The notes under the pieces are model-generated. The model saw nothing but the letters and a program-made list of their open reading frames with translations. It was not told the DNA's origin and made no database searches. Positions 1-8,933 of a DNA stretch of 64,000 bases are shown piece after piece (position 1 is the stretch's first letter; the number at the start of each line of letters is the position of its first letter). This stretch comes from JBQQPY01 sp052258065 (GTDB lineage: Bacteria; Pseudomonadota; Gammaproteobacteria; Enterobacterales; Enterobacteriaceae). The stretch is taken from positions 1,674,001 through 1,738,000 of the forward strand of contig JBQQPY010000002.1 of the NCBI GenBank assembly GCA_052258065.1, given 5' to 3'. Position numbers and translations under genes: made by a program.

Positions 1-405
1 ATCATAGAAAAGATTTCTTTGCAGACTATCTTCTATAAACCTATTAAATTGCATAATTATACCATCCTTTTGTGGGTGCATCAGCGGGCTCAGAAAATGT
101 TTTATATCAAGCTCTGCACATGAGCGGTTAAATTTATATTTCTCGGTAGCAGAACGTTTTCGCAGGCCAAAGAGACGGATAAATCTTATCGAGTCGCTTT
201 TCCTGCACTCACGAAAAGATAACGTCGTGAGGTTTAATCGGGCTTTTTGGAAGAATTCACATTAAAATGAAGATAACCAGGCTCATAGATTGCAAACGCT
301 TTGTGCTTTGGTTAATTCTATCTCGTTTTTATTATAGTGTAACGCTTAGCAAAAGTAGATTTTGACTCATTGCTTGCCTGACCGCAGATTAAGTTTAATT
401 TCTTC
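1..405 (-). mobile_element. IS481-family relic, cut by window edge
   Basis: The reverse strand reads as the C-terminal half of an IS481-type transposase (matches to the segments DNGKEFTDRLFGLRKR and NGMVERFNGRIEDVLQS), full of stops and frameshifts. Near 375-400 there is a piece of the N-terminal region, so the middle is deleted. The extreme 3' end lies outside the window. Family assignment rests on recalled IS481 transposase sequence and on the many sister copies in this window. Confidence 0.7.
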
Positions 406-650
406 CATGTTTTGCCAACTGCTATGTTGGGGAGCTATGGAAGATTTTCGGGCTTCAATTGCTTGGTTGATAAGGCTCACGATCCCCGTCCAGCAGGTTA
501 TCCATAACTACAAAGAATTTACTATTATGATATATTTTCTATTCCTCTATCACTTTAAAAGTTTTCTTTATCTCTAGCTATAAATGCTGAAACCGCCAGT
601 TTACTTCTTAAGATAACAAATCGCTTTTATCTATTTTTATTTATTAAATA
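405..650. other. No recognisable gene
   Basis: AT-rich interval between two IS relics. A short open stretch exists but has no recognisable similarity and looks like chance. Confidence 0.4.
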
Positions 651-1425
651 GTCATTTATCTATATACTATAGCTAATTTTTTCTATGAGGTCTAAATGGC
701 TTAATTTACAGTGAGGACCGAAGAGCGCGGATAATCAGATTGATTGAAGTCGGTGGCTCTGCACATGCAGCTGTGGATCGATATCAAATAGGCACTTCTA
801 GTGCGGCTCATTTGAGTAAAAATTTCTTCAGACCGAAAGTTAAAGTTGCAAATCTAGAGAAAATCTGAACCGCGGATCGTGACTCATATTTTTTGATACT
901 TTTGTCTGTTTACATAAAGAAGAGCAAGATTTCGTTTCTAAAATTGTCTGTAGAAATATAAATTTCTACAGACTCACTAAGAAGAATAAAGATGTGATCT
1001 TATTTTTTATTAATAAAATCTGAGTCACGACAGAGTCGCGTATTAAAAAATGATGCGTATTCTTATTGCATCCTAACGCTTATTAATGAGTCTTGTAATT
1101 TAAACTTTTCTGAAATACAAGACACTCTGAAAGTGCTTTCAGCATTTAAACTAGTTTTGCGACTCTGTCGCGCTTTTGTCGCCCATCATATGATTATGGT
1201 AAAAGCGTGCATATGCAGTTTTCTTTAGCTTCTTCCATTATTGACCGGATTTAAATCCTATCGAGATATAGCTTCCTAAGCTACAATTACTGCGCAGAAA
1301 ATCTTAAAAAAACTATTGATTCGCTGTACGATGCGATCGCTTAAGCTATTTGATTAATTTCCCATTATAAGAATCGTAACAATTTTGTTGTTGCCGGATA
1401 CAAACCGGAGATGAACAGTGCTCTA
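650..1425 (+). mobile_element. IS630-family relic (type 1), interrupted by a small element
   Basis: Reads as a decayed IS630/Tc1-like transposase: an N-terminal helix-turn-helix segment (VIRLVEAGGSARAA-like) near 730-840, then a segment around 1050-1160, and the C-terminal part (DLNPIE region decayed, then LWDAIAQAI-like) near 1240-1400. Many in-frame stops. The reading is broken at about 878-1029 by a separate inverted-repeat element. Confidence 0.65.
878..1029 (+). repeat. Small inverted-repeat element (MITE-1), copy 1
   Basis: About 152 bp with inverted ends: CGTGACTCA at the left and TGAGTCACG at the right, continuing as a weaker match into T-rich/A-rich flanks. It contains no coding sequence. 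It interrupts the type-1 IS630 relic at the point where uninterrupted copies (for example near 41510) read straight through. Three further copies occur at 4301-4454, 11868-12023 and 21918-22064. Confidence 0.65.
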
Positions 1426-1520
1426 GCTAAACTTGAGTCTTGACTTCATTGACTCTATAACTTCGGAACACTGATACCGTGCTGCTTGATGACGGTATTA
1501 AAAAGTGCTTATAATGCGAT
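1395..1520 (+). repeat. IS1595-derived mini-element, partial
   Basis: A degraded plus-strand copy of the segment encoding the C-terminus of an ISXO2/IS1595-type transposase (PRFLVAALKAPTMPYNLLK-like). Only the 3' half can be followed. Confidence 0.4.
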
Positions 1521-1809
1521 GCTCTCTATCAGGGTAGCTGCGAATCATGAATAATAAAGCTTAGTTATGAGCAACCACATTTATTTTAATAAAACTAATT
1601 TTGTTTATTTGTTTTTAATTCTTTACTGATTTATATATTTATTTCTAATCTGGTGCGGATGATGGATTGATAGCTCTCTTTAATCTTTGTAGTGATATTT
1701 ATCATTTTATTTTGTTTAAAAAAACGCACATAAAGGTACAGAGCGCTTCTCGAGTTGCGATTTCAATCCGCTTTCTATCCGTCATTGTGCGCCTGAGTTT
1801 TCTTTTTCT

Positions 1810-2177
1810 ATATTGTTAAAAAACAATAAACTATATATTTTATATATAATTACACTATTTTTTAAGCTTGGATTTTTAAACTCAGCGTGTAATCTGAGTT
1901 ATTTCATCATATTTTTCTTTATTATCTATATAGCTCAGCCAGCTCGAAGAAACTGTATGGCATTGTTGGTGTTTTTGTTATCAAGAAGTACGGTGTCAGT
2001 GTCCCCAGGTTATAATGTCGATTGAATTGATATTCAAGTTCGGTCAAGTCGTAACCATGTGTTGGCGCAACACTTTGTATAGTAGGTGATTATTATAGTG
2101 TTTTGAGCATTCATCTATTTGAAAGCTGCTCATTTTGAGTATAGTTCAAGATTAGCCGGGTAAAGTATGTAGTCAGG
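1810..2177 (-). repeat. AT-rich repeat E interrupted by IS1595 mini-element
   Basis: 1810-1917 matches the AT-rich repeat also seen near 12.6, 19.8, 22.2, 33.4, 34.3 and 52.2 kb (a dyad around AATCTGAG followed by a TCATATTTTT stretch). From about 1918 to 2177 the minus strand carries the IS1595-type transposase C-terminus and ends in the characteristic ATGTAGTCAGG right end. Open reading in the area is accidental. Confidence 0.5.
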
Positions 2178-2510
2178 TTTCATTATAAACAATCAATCTC
2201 AATTTTTATAAATCATTGATTTAAATGTATTTATTTTATTTTAGGTGCAGATTGATGATTCTATTACTTAACACTTTAATAAAAAACTTAAGTTTTTATT
2301 CTATAAGAATGAGTAATAACTAAATGAATTATCGAGAACTATTATAAGTCAATCCTTAAGAAAGTAGACGAGCGCGCTCGGCGTTTTTAATATTTTTTGA
2401 TTTATGTGACTGTTTAAATCGGCTTTGCTTCGTATAATCATTAAAATAAGTAAGTCGATGATAGGAATCGATAGCTTTTCGCCATAATAAAGTCTGCTAT
2501 GAGAAGCACT
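2178..2510. other. AT-rich region upstream of gltP
   Basis: No gene seen. It ends in the gltP leader. The palindrome CGAGCGCGCTCG near 2370 followed by a T-rich stretch could be a terminator remnant, but it lacks a proper loop. No convincing promoter was found for gltP. Confidence 0.35.
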
Positions 2511-3818
2511 ATGACCATAAAAAAGTTAAAGATAACGCTAGCCTGGCAAATTCTTTTTGCTGTGAGCTTTGGTGTCCTGCTCGGAGCGGTACTCCATAAT
2601 CAGGGAGAATTGCGTGATTGGATTATCGCCAATATTCTTTCGCCAGCCGGAGATATCTTCATCCGTATGATCAAAATGATTGTCGTGCCTATCGTTGTCA
2701 GCACGCTGGTTGTCGGCGTTGCCGGTATTGGTAATGCTAAAAAGCTCGGCAGCATTGGATTTAAAACCCTTCTCTATTTCGAGATCATCACGACACTGGC
2801 GATTGTTCTCGGGATTGCCCTAGCCAATATCTTTCATCCCGGCGACGGAATTGATATGTCGACACTGACGATAGTAGATATCTCAAAATATGAACAAACC
2901 ACCGTTGCTGTGCAGTCCGGGGGTCATGGTTTAGTGAAGACCATTTTGTCACTGATCCCGGCGAATATTTTCGCCTCGATAGCTAAGGGCGACATGTTGC
3001 CAATTATTTTCTTTTCCGTCTTGTTCGGCCTTGGCTTAGCTTCTTTGCCGAACAATACCCGGGCGCCGCTGATAAATGTGTTCAACGCGGTAGCGGAAAC
3101 AATGTTTAAAGTTACGCATATGGTGATGCGCTATGCGCCAGTGGGGGTGTTTGCGCTAATTGCAGTTACCGTGGCGACCTTTGGTTTCTCCTCTATGCTG
3201 CCGCTGGCGAAGCTGGTGTTGCTGGTGTACGGCGCCATTATATTTTTTGCGTTAGTGGTTCTGGGAGCGGTAGCGCGGCTTTTCGGATTCAGTATTTGGA
3301 CGCTCATCTGTATTTTAAAGGAAGAGCTGATTCTGGCTTTCTCTACGGCCAGTTCAGAAAGCGTATTGCCGCGTATTATTGAAAAAATGGAGGCGTACGG
3401 AGCGCCAGCAGTGATTACCGGTTTCGTAGTGCCGACCGGCTATTCGTTCAATTTGGATGGGTCCACTCTGTATCAGAGTATTGCCGCTATTTTCATTGCG
3501 CAGCTATGTGGTATTGAGCTATCCCTGGGTCAGGAGCTGGTGCTTATGCTGACGCTGATGGTTACCTCAAAGGGCATCGCTGGCGTACCTGGAGCGTCCT
3601 TTGTGGTGCTTCTGGCTACGCTTAGTAGCGCGGGTATTCCTTTAGAGGGTCTAGCGTTTATTGCCGGCATCGACCGTATTCTTGATATGGCGCGTACCGC
3701 GCTTAACGTCGTGGGGAATGCGCTGGCTGTGCTGGTGATTGCTAAATGGGAAAATCAGTACGACAGTGTGCAGGCGCTGGCGTATGAAAAGGCGATGTTA
3801 GCAACCAATAAGGACTGA
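2511..3818 (+). CDS. gltP: Proton/glutamate-aspartate symporter GltP
   Basis: Inner-membrane secondary transporter that imports glutamate and aspartate with protons (DAACS/SLC1 family). The 435-residue product matches enteric GltP over its whole length (E. coli 437 aa). Visible family motifs: the serine-rich hairpin STASSESVLPR, the NLDGSTLYQS segment (the NMDGT-like substrate region), the second hairpin KGIAGVPGASFVVL and the last helix DRILDMARTALNVVGNA with its conserved Asp and Arg. I prefer the ATG at 2511, with a weak GAGAAG upstream; an in-frame ATG at 2499 would add four residues. The gene stands alone, with IS wreckage on both sides. Amino-acid uptake fits a host-dependent life. No damage is seen. 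Confidence 0.93.
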   Translation: MTIKKLKITLAWQILFAVSFGVLLGAVLHNQGELRDWIIANILSPAGDIFIRMIKMIVVPIVVSTLVVGVAGIGNAKKLGSIGFKTLLYFEIITTLAIVLGIALANIFHPGDGIDMSTLTIVDISKYEQTTVAVQSGGHGLVKTILSLIPANIFASIAKGDMLPIIFFSVLFGLGLASLPNNTRAPLINVFNAVAETMFKVTHMVMRYAPVGVFALIAVTVATFGFSSMLPLAKLVLLVYGAIIFFALVVLGAVARLFGFSIWTLICILKEELILAFSTASSESVLPRIIEKMEAYGAPAVITGFVVPTGYSFNLDGSTLYQSIAAIFIAQLCGIELSLGQELVLMLTLMVTSKGIAGVPGASFVVLLATLSSAGIPLEGLAFIAGIDRILDMARTALNVVGNALAVLVIAKWENQYDSVQALAYEKAMLATNKD

Positions 3819-4300
3819 TCTTCGCGTGCTCGCAGTATTTTTCGTAAGCACGCAACAGCCAGACCCTTACGTGCCGGAAAGCGCGAAATTTTGCGAGCAA
3901 GCAAGTGCAGTTCTATGTAGGCAGACAACGTTAGCGCTTTCGATGTTCAAAGTAACGAGATTCACTGGAAATTAAAGAGTTATTAGAAGATCCGGTATAT
4001 GAAAATCAGGCTGCATTTGGCTCTGGTGTTCTGTAAATTTATTCTCTATCTTTAAATTAAACGCGCTTTATCACCAGGATCAGCAGGTTGAATACTCTTA
4101 ATGAGTTTCAGTTTTTCTGAGAAAACTAGAACAGCTTAAATACTATTAATAGGCTTTTCTGTGGCTGAAGTGCTTGCGTGTTGTCTTTTAGCTTCACGGT
4201 CGTAACGGTTAATTTAATCAGATTTGTTGTTCTTATTGATTCCGTATGCTCTGATAAAAAGTCCTAGACTCTCTTTCAAGAGAAATACACGAAGTGTGGA
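3819..4300. other. Intergenic, no gene seen
   Basis: Just after gltP, GCGTGCT and AGCACGC form an inverted repeat with a loop of about 16 bases (around 3824-3855) but no U-tract follows, so a terminator is doubtful. The rest shows no recognisable coding similarity. Confidence 0.3.
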
Positions 4301-4454
4301 TTGTGACTCGGGTTTATTGATACTTATGTCTATTCACGCGAATAAGAGTAATCTTTTGTTGCTGGAATTGTCTGTAAAAAACAACAAATCCACAGTATCG
4401 ATCAGTGGAATATATGCGTGATATTCTTTTTTTTATTAAAAATTTGAATCACAA
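4301..4454 (+). repeat. MITE-1, copy 2
   Basis: Ends TTGTGACTCG and the inverted counterpart GAATCACAA, with the same internal order as copy 1. A short open frame across it is coincidental. Confidence 0.6.
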
Positions 4455-4659
4455 GAAAATAATGAAATATAAATTAATATTTATTATTCGTTAAAAATTT
4501 AAATTTTGTTTTTTTAACGAATCTGTCATATCCCAGAAGCTAACATGGTTACTCTTTAAGTAATTTAGGTTTGATTTTGTAACAATATTTTAGAGATTGA
4601 AATTTAATTTTTAATATAAAATAGTAATTTAAGAAATTTCTAATTGTAAAGTCAGATAT

Positions 4660-5455
4660 GTTAGTGCAGTGTAGGTCTAATTTTTCATCAGACTAAAATA
4701 GTCGCTTTGCAGCACATTTTCTATATGCCGATTAAATTGCTCAAGGATATTATTCGTTTATGGTTTTAGTAGTAGGCTAAAACGATATTCTGCATTAAGC
4801 TCTGCGCATAAGTGTTCAATTTATGTTTCCTGATAACTGAGCGTTTTTACAGGCTAAAAACGATTTATAAATTCCTTGTTATTGTCTGTAAGTCTTCCGA
4901 TGAAATGCTAACTAAAATAGTTTTTTTAAAATCAATGGTGATAAATACACCATTGTGCCGAAAGCATGCGAGACGCAAAAAGTATTTATAAGCGGCAGTG
5001 TGTTTCACATTTTTTTTGATGTAGAGATATGAATATGCTTATTTTCACTAATCGAAGTGTCTGATGATTCTGGCATATTCAAGATTATTTTTATTAATTT
5101 CCTCGTAAAAAATTGGTGATTTAGTTAGCAGAGTGGGTCAGCTTTGAACCGGTGGTAACAGGTAATCAGGCTTTTAATTTTTAAATGCTTTGTGTTTTGG
5201 TTTTAATGCTTTCTCTTTTATATAACGCAAATTCCCCAACCCATGCCTACATAAACAGCGATCCAGATCAGATTGATTACCGCGGAGTTCAAGACTGTGA
5301 GTACAATCGCCAATGGATCGTCTACTGGAAGAAAAGTATCTTCCGCAGGGAAGCTAGCGCCGCCTTCTGATCAGGTGACGCCGTTATCTAGAAATAATGG
5401 CGAATATTGGGGCAATGCTAACTCGTTGCTTGCCTGAGGTGCGACTCTGATGTTT
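4660..5455 (-). mobile_element. IS481-family relic, interrupted by repeat D
   Basis: Minus-strand IS481-type transposase from its C-terminus (4690-4900) to the N-terminal region (5180-5450), riddled with stops. An unrelated repeat at about 4955-5170 splits it. The 5' end of this copy almost abuts the 5' end of a plus-strand copy starting near 5463. Confidence 0.65.
4955..5170 (+). repeat. Repeat D, copy 1
   Basis: Contains the recurring block GATGTAGAGATATGAATATG ... CACTAATCGAAGTGTCTGAT ... followed by an ATTATTTTTATTAATTT tail. The same block recurs near 8.65-8.90 and 55.07-55.25 kb. No coding sense recognised. Confidence 0.45.
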
Positions 5456-5462
5456 CGTCTCG

Positions 5463-6262
5463 GATAATAATATAGATCTTCGTCGCATAGCCCTGTTAAT
5501 AGCAAGATGGTTATGAAGGGATACAGTCGAGAACAATAGAAGCTGATTACGTACCTGGCCTAGAAAAGCTTAAGCTATACTGGAAACAGATACTTTCAAG
5601 TAAATTAATGCTCTGACATAGAATAGCAAAACGCTATAACGGGTACTTGCTATACAGAAACATCTACATTAGGCAACTACAGCACCTTAAATCAGATTAA
5701 CTCTTCAGGCAAGCAAGGAGCCGATATAACATATTTTATCGTTTATAGGTGGGTGCTGTCGCACGCCGCAGAAGGCACAAAACGTTTAAAAGCTATAAGC
5801 CTGCTTATCTGCATGTTGATGTGAAATATCTTTTATAAAGGCTAAATAAAACCTCACGACGTTATCTTTTTGTGAGCATAAAGCAAGTGGCTGGATAAGT
5901 TTTTATCTGTTTCTATAAAATCAATACCGGTATCTAATGGACAGATTTTTTTTACGATCGTAGTTTAGATTCTCTTCTGGTTGTTCATCAGGCACTTACG
6001 AATAATAGCAAACAGTTTATAGATTGTCTTTTTGGCTTGAAAAATGCTCAGCGACTGGGAAGCATGAATGCGACCGCTTATATGCGGAGCTTAATATAGA
6101 ACGCTTTCTTAGTTTATCAATCAGCTCGAAATTGAATGGTTAGGACGAAGAATTTCCTCTCTAATGAAGAGTTTAAGATTAGCCTGCACTCATATATCTA
6201 AACTGCAATCAGGAATTGCTTTAATCAGTTTTGATAGCAGTATAATACTATGAGCTTTTTTA
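5463..6262 (+). mobile_element. IS481-family relic with IS1595 mini-element inside
   Basis: Begins with the ATAATATAGATCTTCG start shared by other plus-strand copies. It continues after an interruption at 5541-5665, and its C-terminal part is recognisable at 5785-6250. A large part of the middle is deleted. Confidence 0.6.
5541..5665 (+). repeat. IS1595-derived mini-element, truncated
   Basis: Starts with the family end CTGATTACGTACCTGG and runs through AAAACGCTATAACGGGTACT, as in the longer copies at 33492 and 52204. It is cut short before the transposase C-terminal codons. It lies between two parts of the IS481 relic at 5463-6262. Confidence 0.5.
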
Positions 6263-6345
6263 CTTAAAAGCAACCATGCTATATTTTAGTGTTTAACAGT
6301 TGAGTATACAGAGGCGGGTACCTAGGCTACCTTCTGGATTATGCC

Positions 6346-7089
6346 TTACCGTGTTGTTTGGGTGGGGTTTAAGGCCATAATCTTTATTACTTTATCCGCT
6401 TGGCTATTTAACTGTAATTTCCGATAGGCTTTTTCCATATAGGGCAGCGCTTGGAGTGTCGCCTGCGTATCGGGGAAGTCACGCAGCATTTGCTCAACGC
6501 GATTTGCTACTGCCACGTAGGCGCCGAGTCTATGATAATACTCTACCACTGACAGCTCATACTTGGCTAGCCGGTTTTTCAGATAAATCAGACGTTTAGT
6601 GGCATCTGTGGCATAATAGCTGTTCGGATAATTCTGAATCAGCTGAGTAAAATTCTGAAATGCCGCGCGCGATTGCTGCGGGTTGCGATCGGCACGATCC
6701 ACGCGGAAGAATCCTTGTAATGCGCTATGGTCCAGTGCCATGTGAGTCAAGCCGCGCATGTAGAGTACGTAGTCCACATTCGGGTGAGTTGGATTAAACT
6801 GCAGAAAACGATCGCTCAAGGCTTGCAGTAGCGGAAGATCACCAGATCTGTAGTAAGCGTAAATTAAGTCAAGCTGAACCTGTTGCGCGTAAGGACCGAA
6901 CGGATAGCGGCCATCCAGCGCCTCCAGCTCCTTGATAGCGCTTTTATAATTACCATTCTGCAGTTTTTGCTGCGCGGAGGTATAGATTTCGGCAGGGGGG
7001 TTATCGGGAGCTGCGTCTTTGTTACTGGAACAACCCGATAGCACCAGGCTTAGTGTGGTGGCTGCCACCAGATATTTCATACGAATCAT
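6346..7089 (-). CDS. bamD: Outer-membrane assembly lipoprotein BamD
   Basis: Essential lipoprotein of the BAM complex, which folds beta-barrel proteins into the outer membrane; it is tethered to the inner leaflet of that membrane. The 247-residue product aligns with enteric BamD (245 aa). A signal peptide ends in the lipobox LSGC with the lipidated cysteine at residue 20. TPR-like repeats follow, including the segments RYPFGPYAQQVQLDLIYAYY and NPTHPNVDYVLYMRGLT. It is divergent from rluD, the usual enterobacterial arrangement, with 131 bp between start codons. The usual downstream raiA is not present. Retention fits a cell that still makes an outer membrane. Confidence 0.95.
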   Translation of the reverse strand: MIRMKYLVAATTLSLVLSGCSSNKDAAPDNPPAEIYTSAQQKLQNGNYKSAIKELEALDGRYPFGPYAQQVQLDLIYAYYRSGDLPLLQALSDRFLQFNPTHPNVDYVLYMRGLTHMALDHSALQGFFRVDRADRNPQQSRAAFQNFTQLIQNYPNSYYATDATKRLIYLKNRLAKYELSVVEYYHRLGAYVAVANRVEQMLRDFPDTQATLQALPYMEKAYRKLQLNSQADKVIKIMALNPTQTTR

Positions 7090-7220
7090 GACGTTTTGCT
7101 TATCCTCAGAGTGTTGTTTAGGAAAACTGTCTGTTTAGCTCCTGGATAAGACCAGGTGCAGTAACATACTATGTTAAACGGCATCGTCGTGAAAACTCAA
7201 TGTTAACAAAGATACATTAT

Positions 7221-8201
7221 ATGGCACAGCATCAATATCTCACCGGAACGGTAAATGAATCACGACTCGGACAACGTTTAGATCAGACTTTAGCTAAAAT
7301 GTTCCCTGATTATTCACGCTCGCGGATAAAAGCCTGGATCCTTGACGGTCTGGTGAGGGTGAACGGCCAGATCACGGTAATGCCTAAAGAAAAAATGCTT
7401 GGTGGAGAAGTTGTTGAGATACGAGCTCTTTTTGAAAAAGAGCCGAGCTGGAAAGCGCAAGCTATTCCTTTACATATTATTTATGAAGATGATGATATTC
7501 TTATCATTAATAAACGCCGCAACTTAGTGGTTCATCCTGGACCCGGTAATGCGGATGGCACTGTGTTGAATGCACTATTGCATTATTTCCCTTGCATCGT
7601 GGATGTGCCCCGAGCAGGTATTGTACATCGTCTGGATAAAGACACTACTGGTTTGATGATGGTAGCTAAAACCGTGCCAGTGCAAGCTCGGCTATTGAAA
7701 TTGCTTCAGGCGCGGGAAATTACCCGCGAATATGAAGCTGTCGTTATCGGCAGCATGACTGCCGGTGGTACTGTCGAGCAGCCGATCACTCGCCATGCTA
7801 CTAAGCGAACACATATGGCGGTACACCCGATGGGTAAGCTAGCGCGGACCCATTACCGCATTATAGAGCGCTTTCGGGGCCACACGCGCCTTCGCCTGCG
7901 TCTGGAAACCGGCCGCACTCATCAGATCCGCGTACATATGGCGCATATCAATCATCCTCTGGTGGGTGATTATCTTTACCGGGGCCGTCCAAGGCCGCTG
8001 AAGGGCGCCAGTCAGGGGTTTAACGAGGTTTTGCGCTGTTTTGATCGTCAGGCGCTACATGCGACCTTCCTGCAACTTTATCATCCCATTACCTCGATTA
8101 AAATGGAATGGCATGCCCCGTTGCCGCAGGATATGCTTGCTCTGATAGCGGTATTGAAAGAGGATGCCGAACGATTTAAAGAAAGTGTGGACTGGCTATG
8201 A
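7221..8201 (+). CDS. rluD: 23S rRNA pseudouridine(1911/1915/1917) synthase RluD
   Basis: Makes pseudouridines in helix 69 of 23S rRNA, important for late 50S assembly. From the ATG at 7221 the product is 326 residues, the E. coli length; an ATG 21 bases upstream is in frame but would add residues absent from the family. An N-terminal S4-like RNA-binding region (residues about 18-75) precedes the synthase domain with HRLDKDTTGL; the catalytic aspartate is D139, the expected position. A motif ETGRTHQIRVHMAHI follows. The ribosome-binding site is weak. pgeF (yfiH), which normally lies between rluD and clpB, is missing here. Confidence 0.95.
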   Translation: MAQHQYLTGTVNESRLGQRLDQTLAKMFPDYSRSRIKAWILDGLVRVNGQITVMPKEKMLGGEVVEIRALFEKEPSWKAQAIPLHIIYEDDDILIINKRRNLVVHPGPGNADGTVLNALLHYFPCIVDVPRAGIVHRLDKDTTGLMMVAKTVPVQARLLKLLQAREITREYEAVVIGSMTAGGTVEQPITRHATKRTHMAVHPMGKLARTHYRIIERFRGHTRLRLRLETGRTHQIRVHMAHINHPLVGDYLYRGRPRPLKGASQGFNEVLRCFDRQALHATFLQLYHPITSIKMEWHAPLPQDMLALIAVLKEDAERFKESVDWL

Positions 8202-8284
8202 GCCGGCTAGTTTCCTAGACGTGTAGCTCTGTAGTACGAATCGTGAGGGCGGTCTTGTCCTATTCTGAATAGGTAGCATAGTTG

Positions 8285-8625
8285 CTTCTTAAATAATTTT
8301 TTTTTGATTTTGTGCCAATATTTGATAGACTGCAATGGAGTTTTACTGCCTCAATACTGACCGAAGCAATTCCTGCTGTAGAACTAGACATATTAATGCA
8401 GTCTGTTCTTGCACTCTTCACCAGAATAGAAATAATGACTTTGCAGTATATCTTCTATACGTTTATTAAATAGCTTAATCGTACATTCGTTCATGCATGG
8501 CCTAAGGTAATGTTCTCTATCAGGCTCTGACTATGAGCAGTCAGATCTGTAAATTCTTTGCCATTGTCTGTAAGTGCTAGATGCATAGTCATGAAACATG
8601 CTAGATTGTTAGTGTCAATTGCTAA
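8285..8625 (-). mobile_element. IS481-family relic, 3' third
   Basis: Minus-strand C-terminal coding region of the IS481-type transposase with its downstream end, truncated where repeat D begins. It occupies the place where pgeF would be expected. Confidence 0.6.
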
Positions 8626-8639
8626 GTGAAATAGTTGTT

Positions 8640-8895
8640 ATAATTAGCAATTATAAATATTTGTTTATGCTGCAAAAGCATTGGAGGAGCAAAAAATACT
8701 TATAAGCGCTCCCTAAAGATCCTGCATGTCGATGCGTGAGTGCTTCTGACGGGTATAGCTCCGAAAACCATTTTAGAGACTTGCTTGGCATTTTTCGATA
8801 TAGAGATTGCGTATATAGATGCATCGATAATCACTTATCGAAGGGTCTTATGAGTTTTGAATATTCAGGATTATTTTTAACGATCTTATTTAATC
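8640..8895 (+). repeat. Repeat D, copy 2
   Basis: Shares with the copies at 4955 and 55065 the block CGATATAGAGATTGCGTATA ... CACTTATCGAAGGGTCTTAT ... ending in an ATTATTTTTA tail. It reaches to about 40 bp before the clpB start, so any original clpB heat-shock promoter is probably displaced; I see no sigma-32 type promoter. Confidence 0.5.
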
Positions 8896-8933
8896 GCTAG
8901 AGTAGAAAGTGTTAACTAACTATGGAGGGAGTT

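Noticed and set aside
2365..2400. Palindrome CGAGCGCGCTCG with a T-rich stretch as a terminator
   Set aside because: There is no loop and no gene upstream to terminate; more likely chance.
4224..4421. A 65-codon open frame near 4.3 kb
   Set aside because: It coincides with MITE-1 copy 2, which is non-coding in its sister copies.
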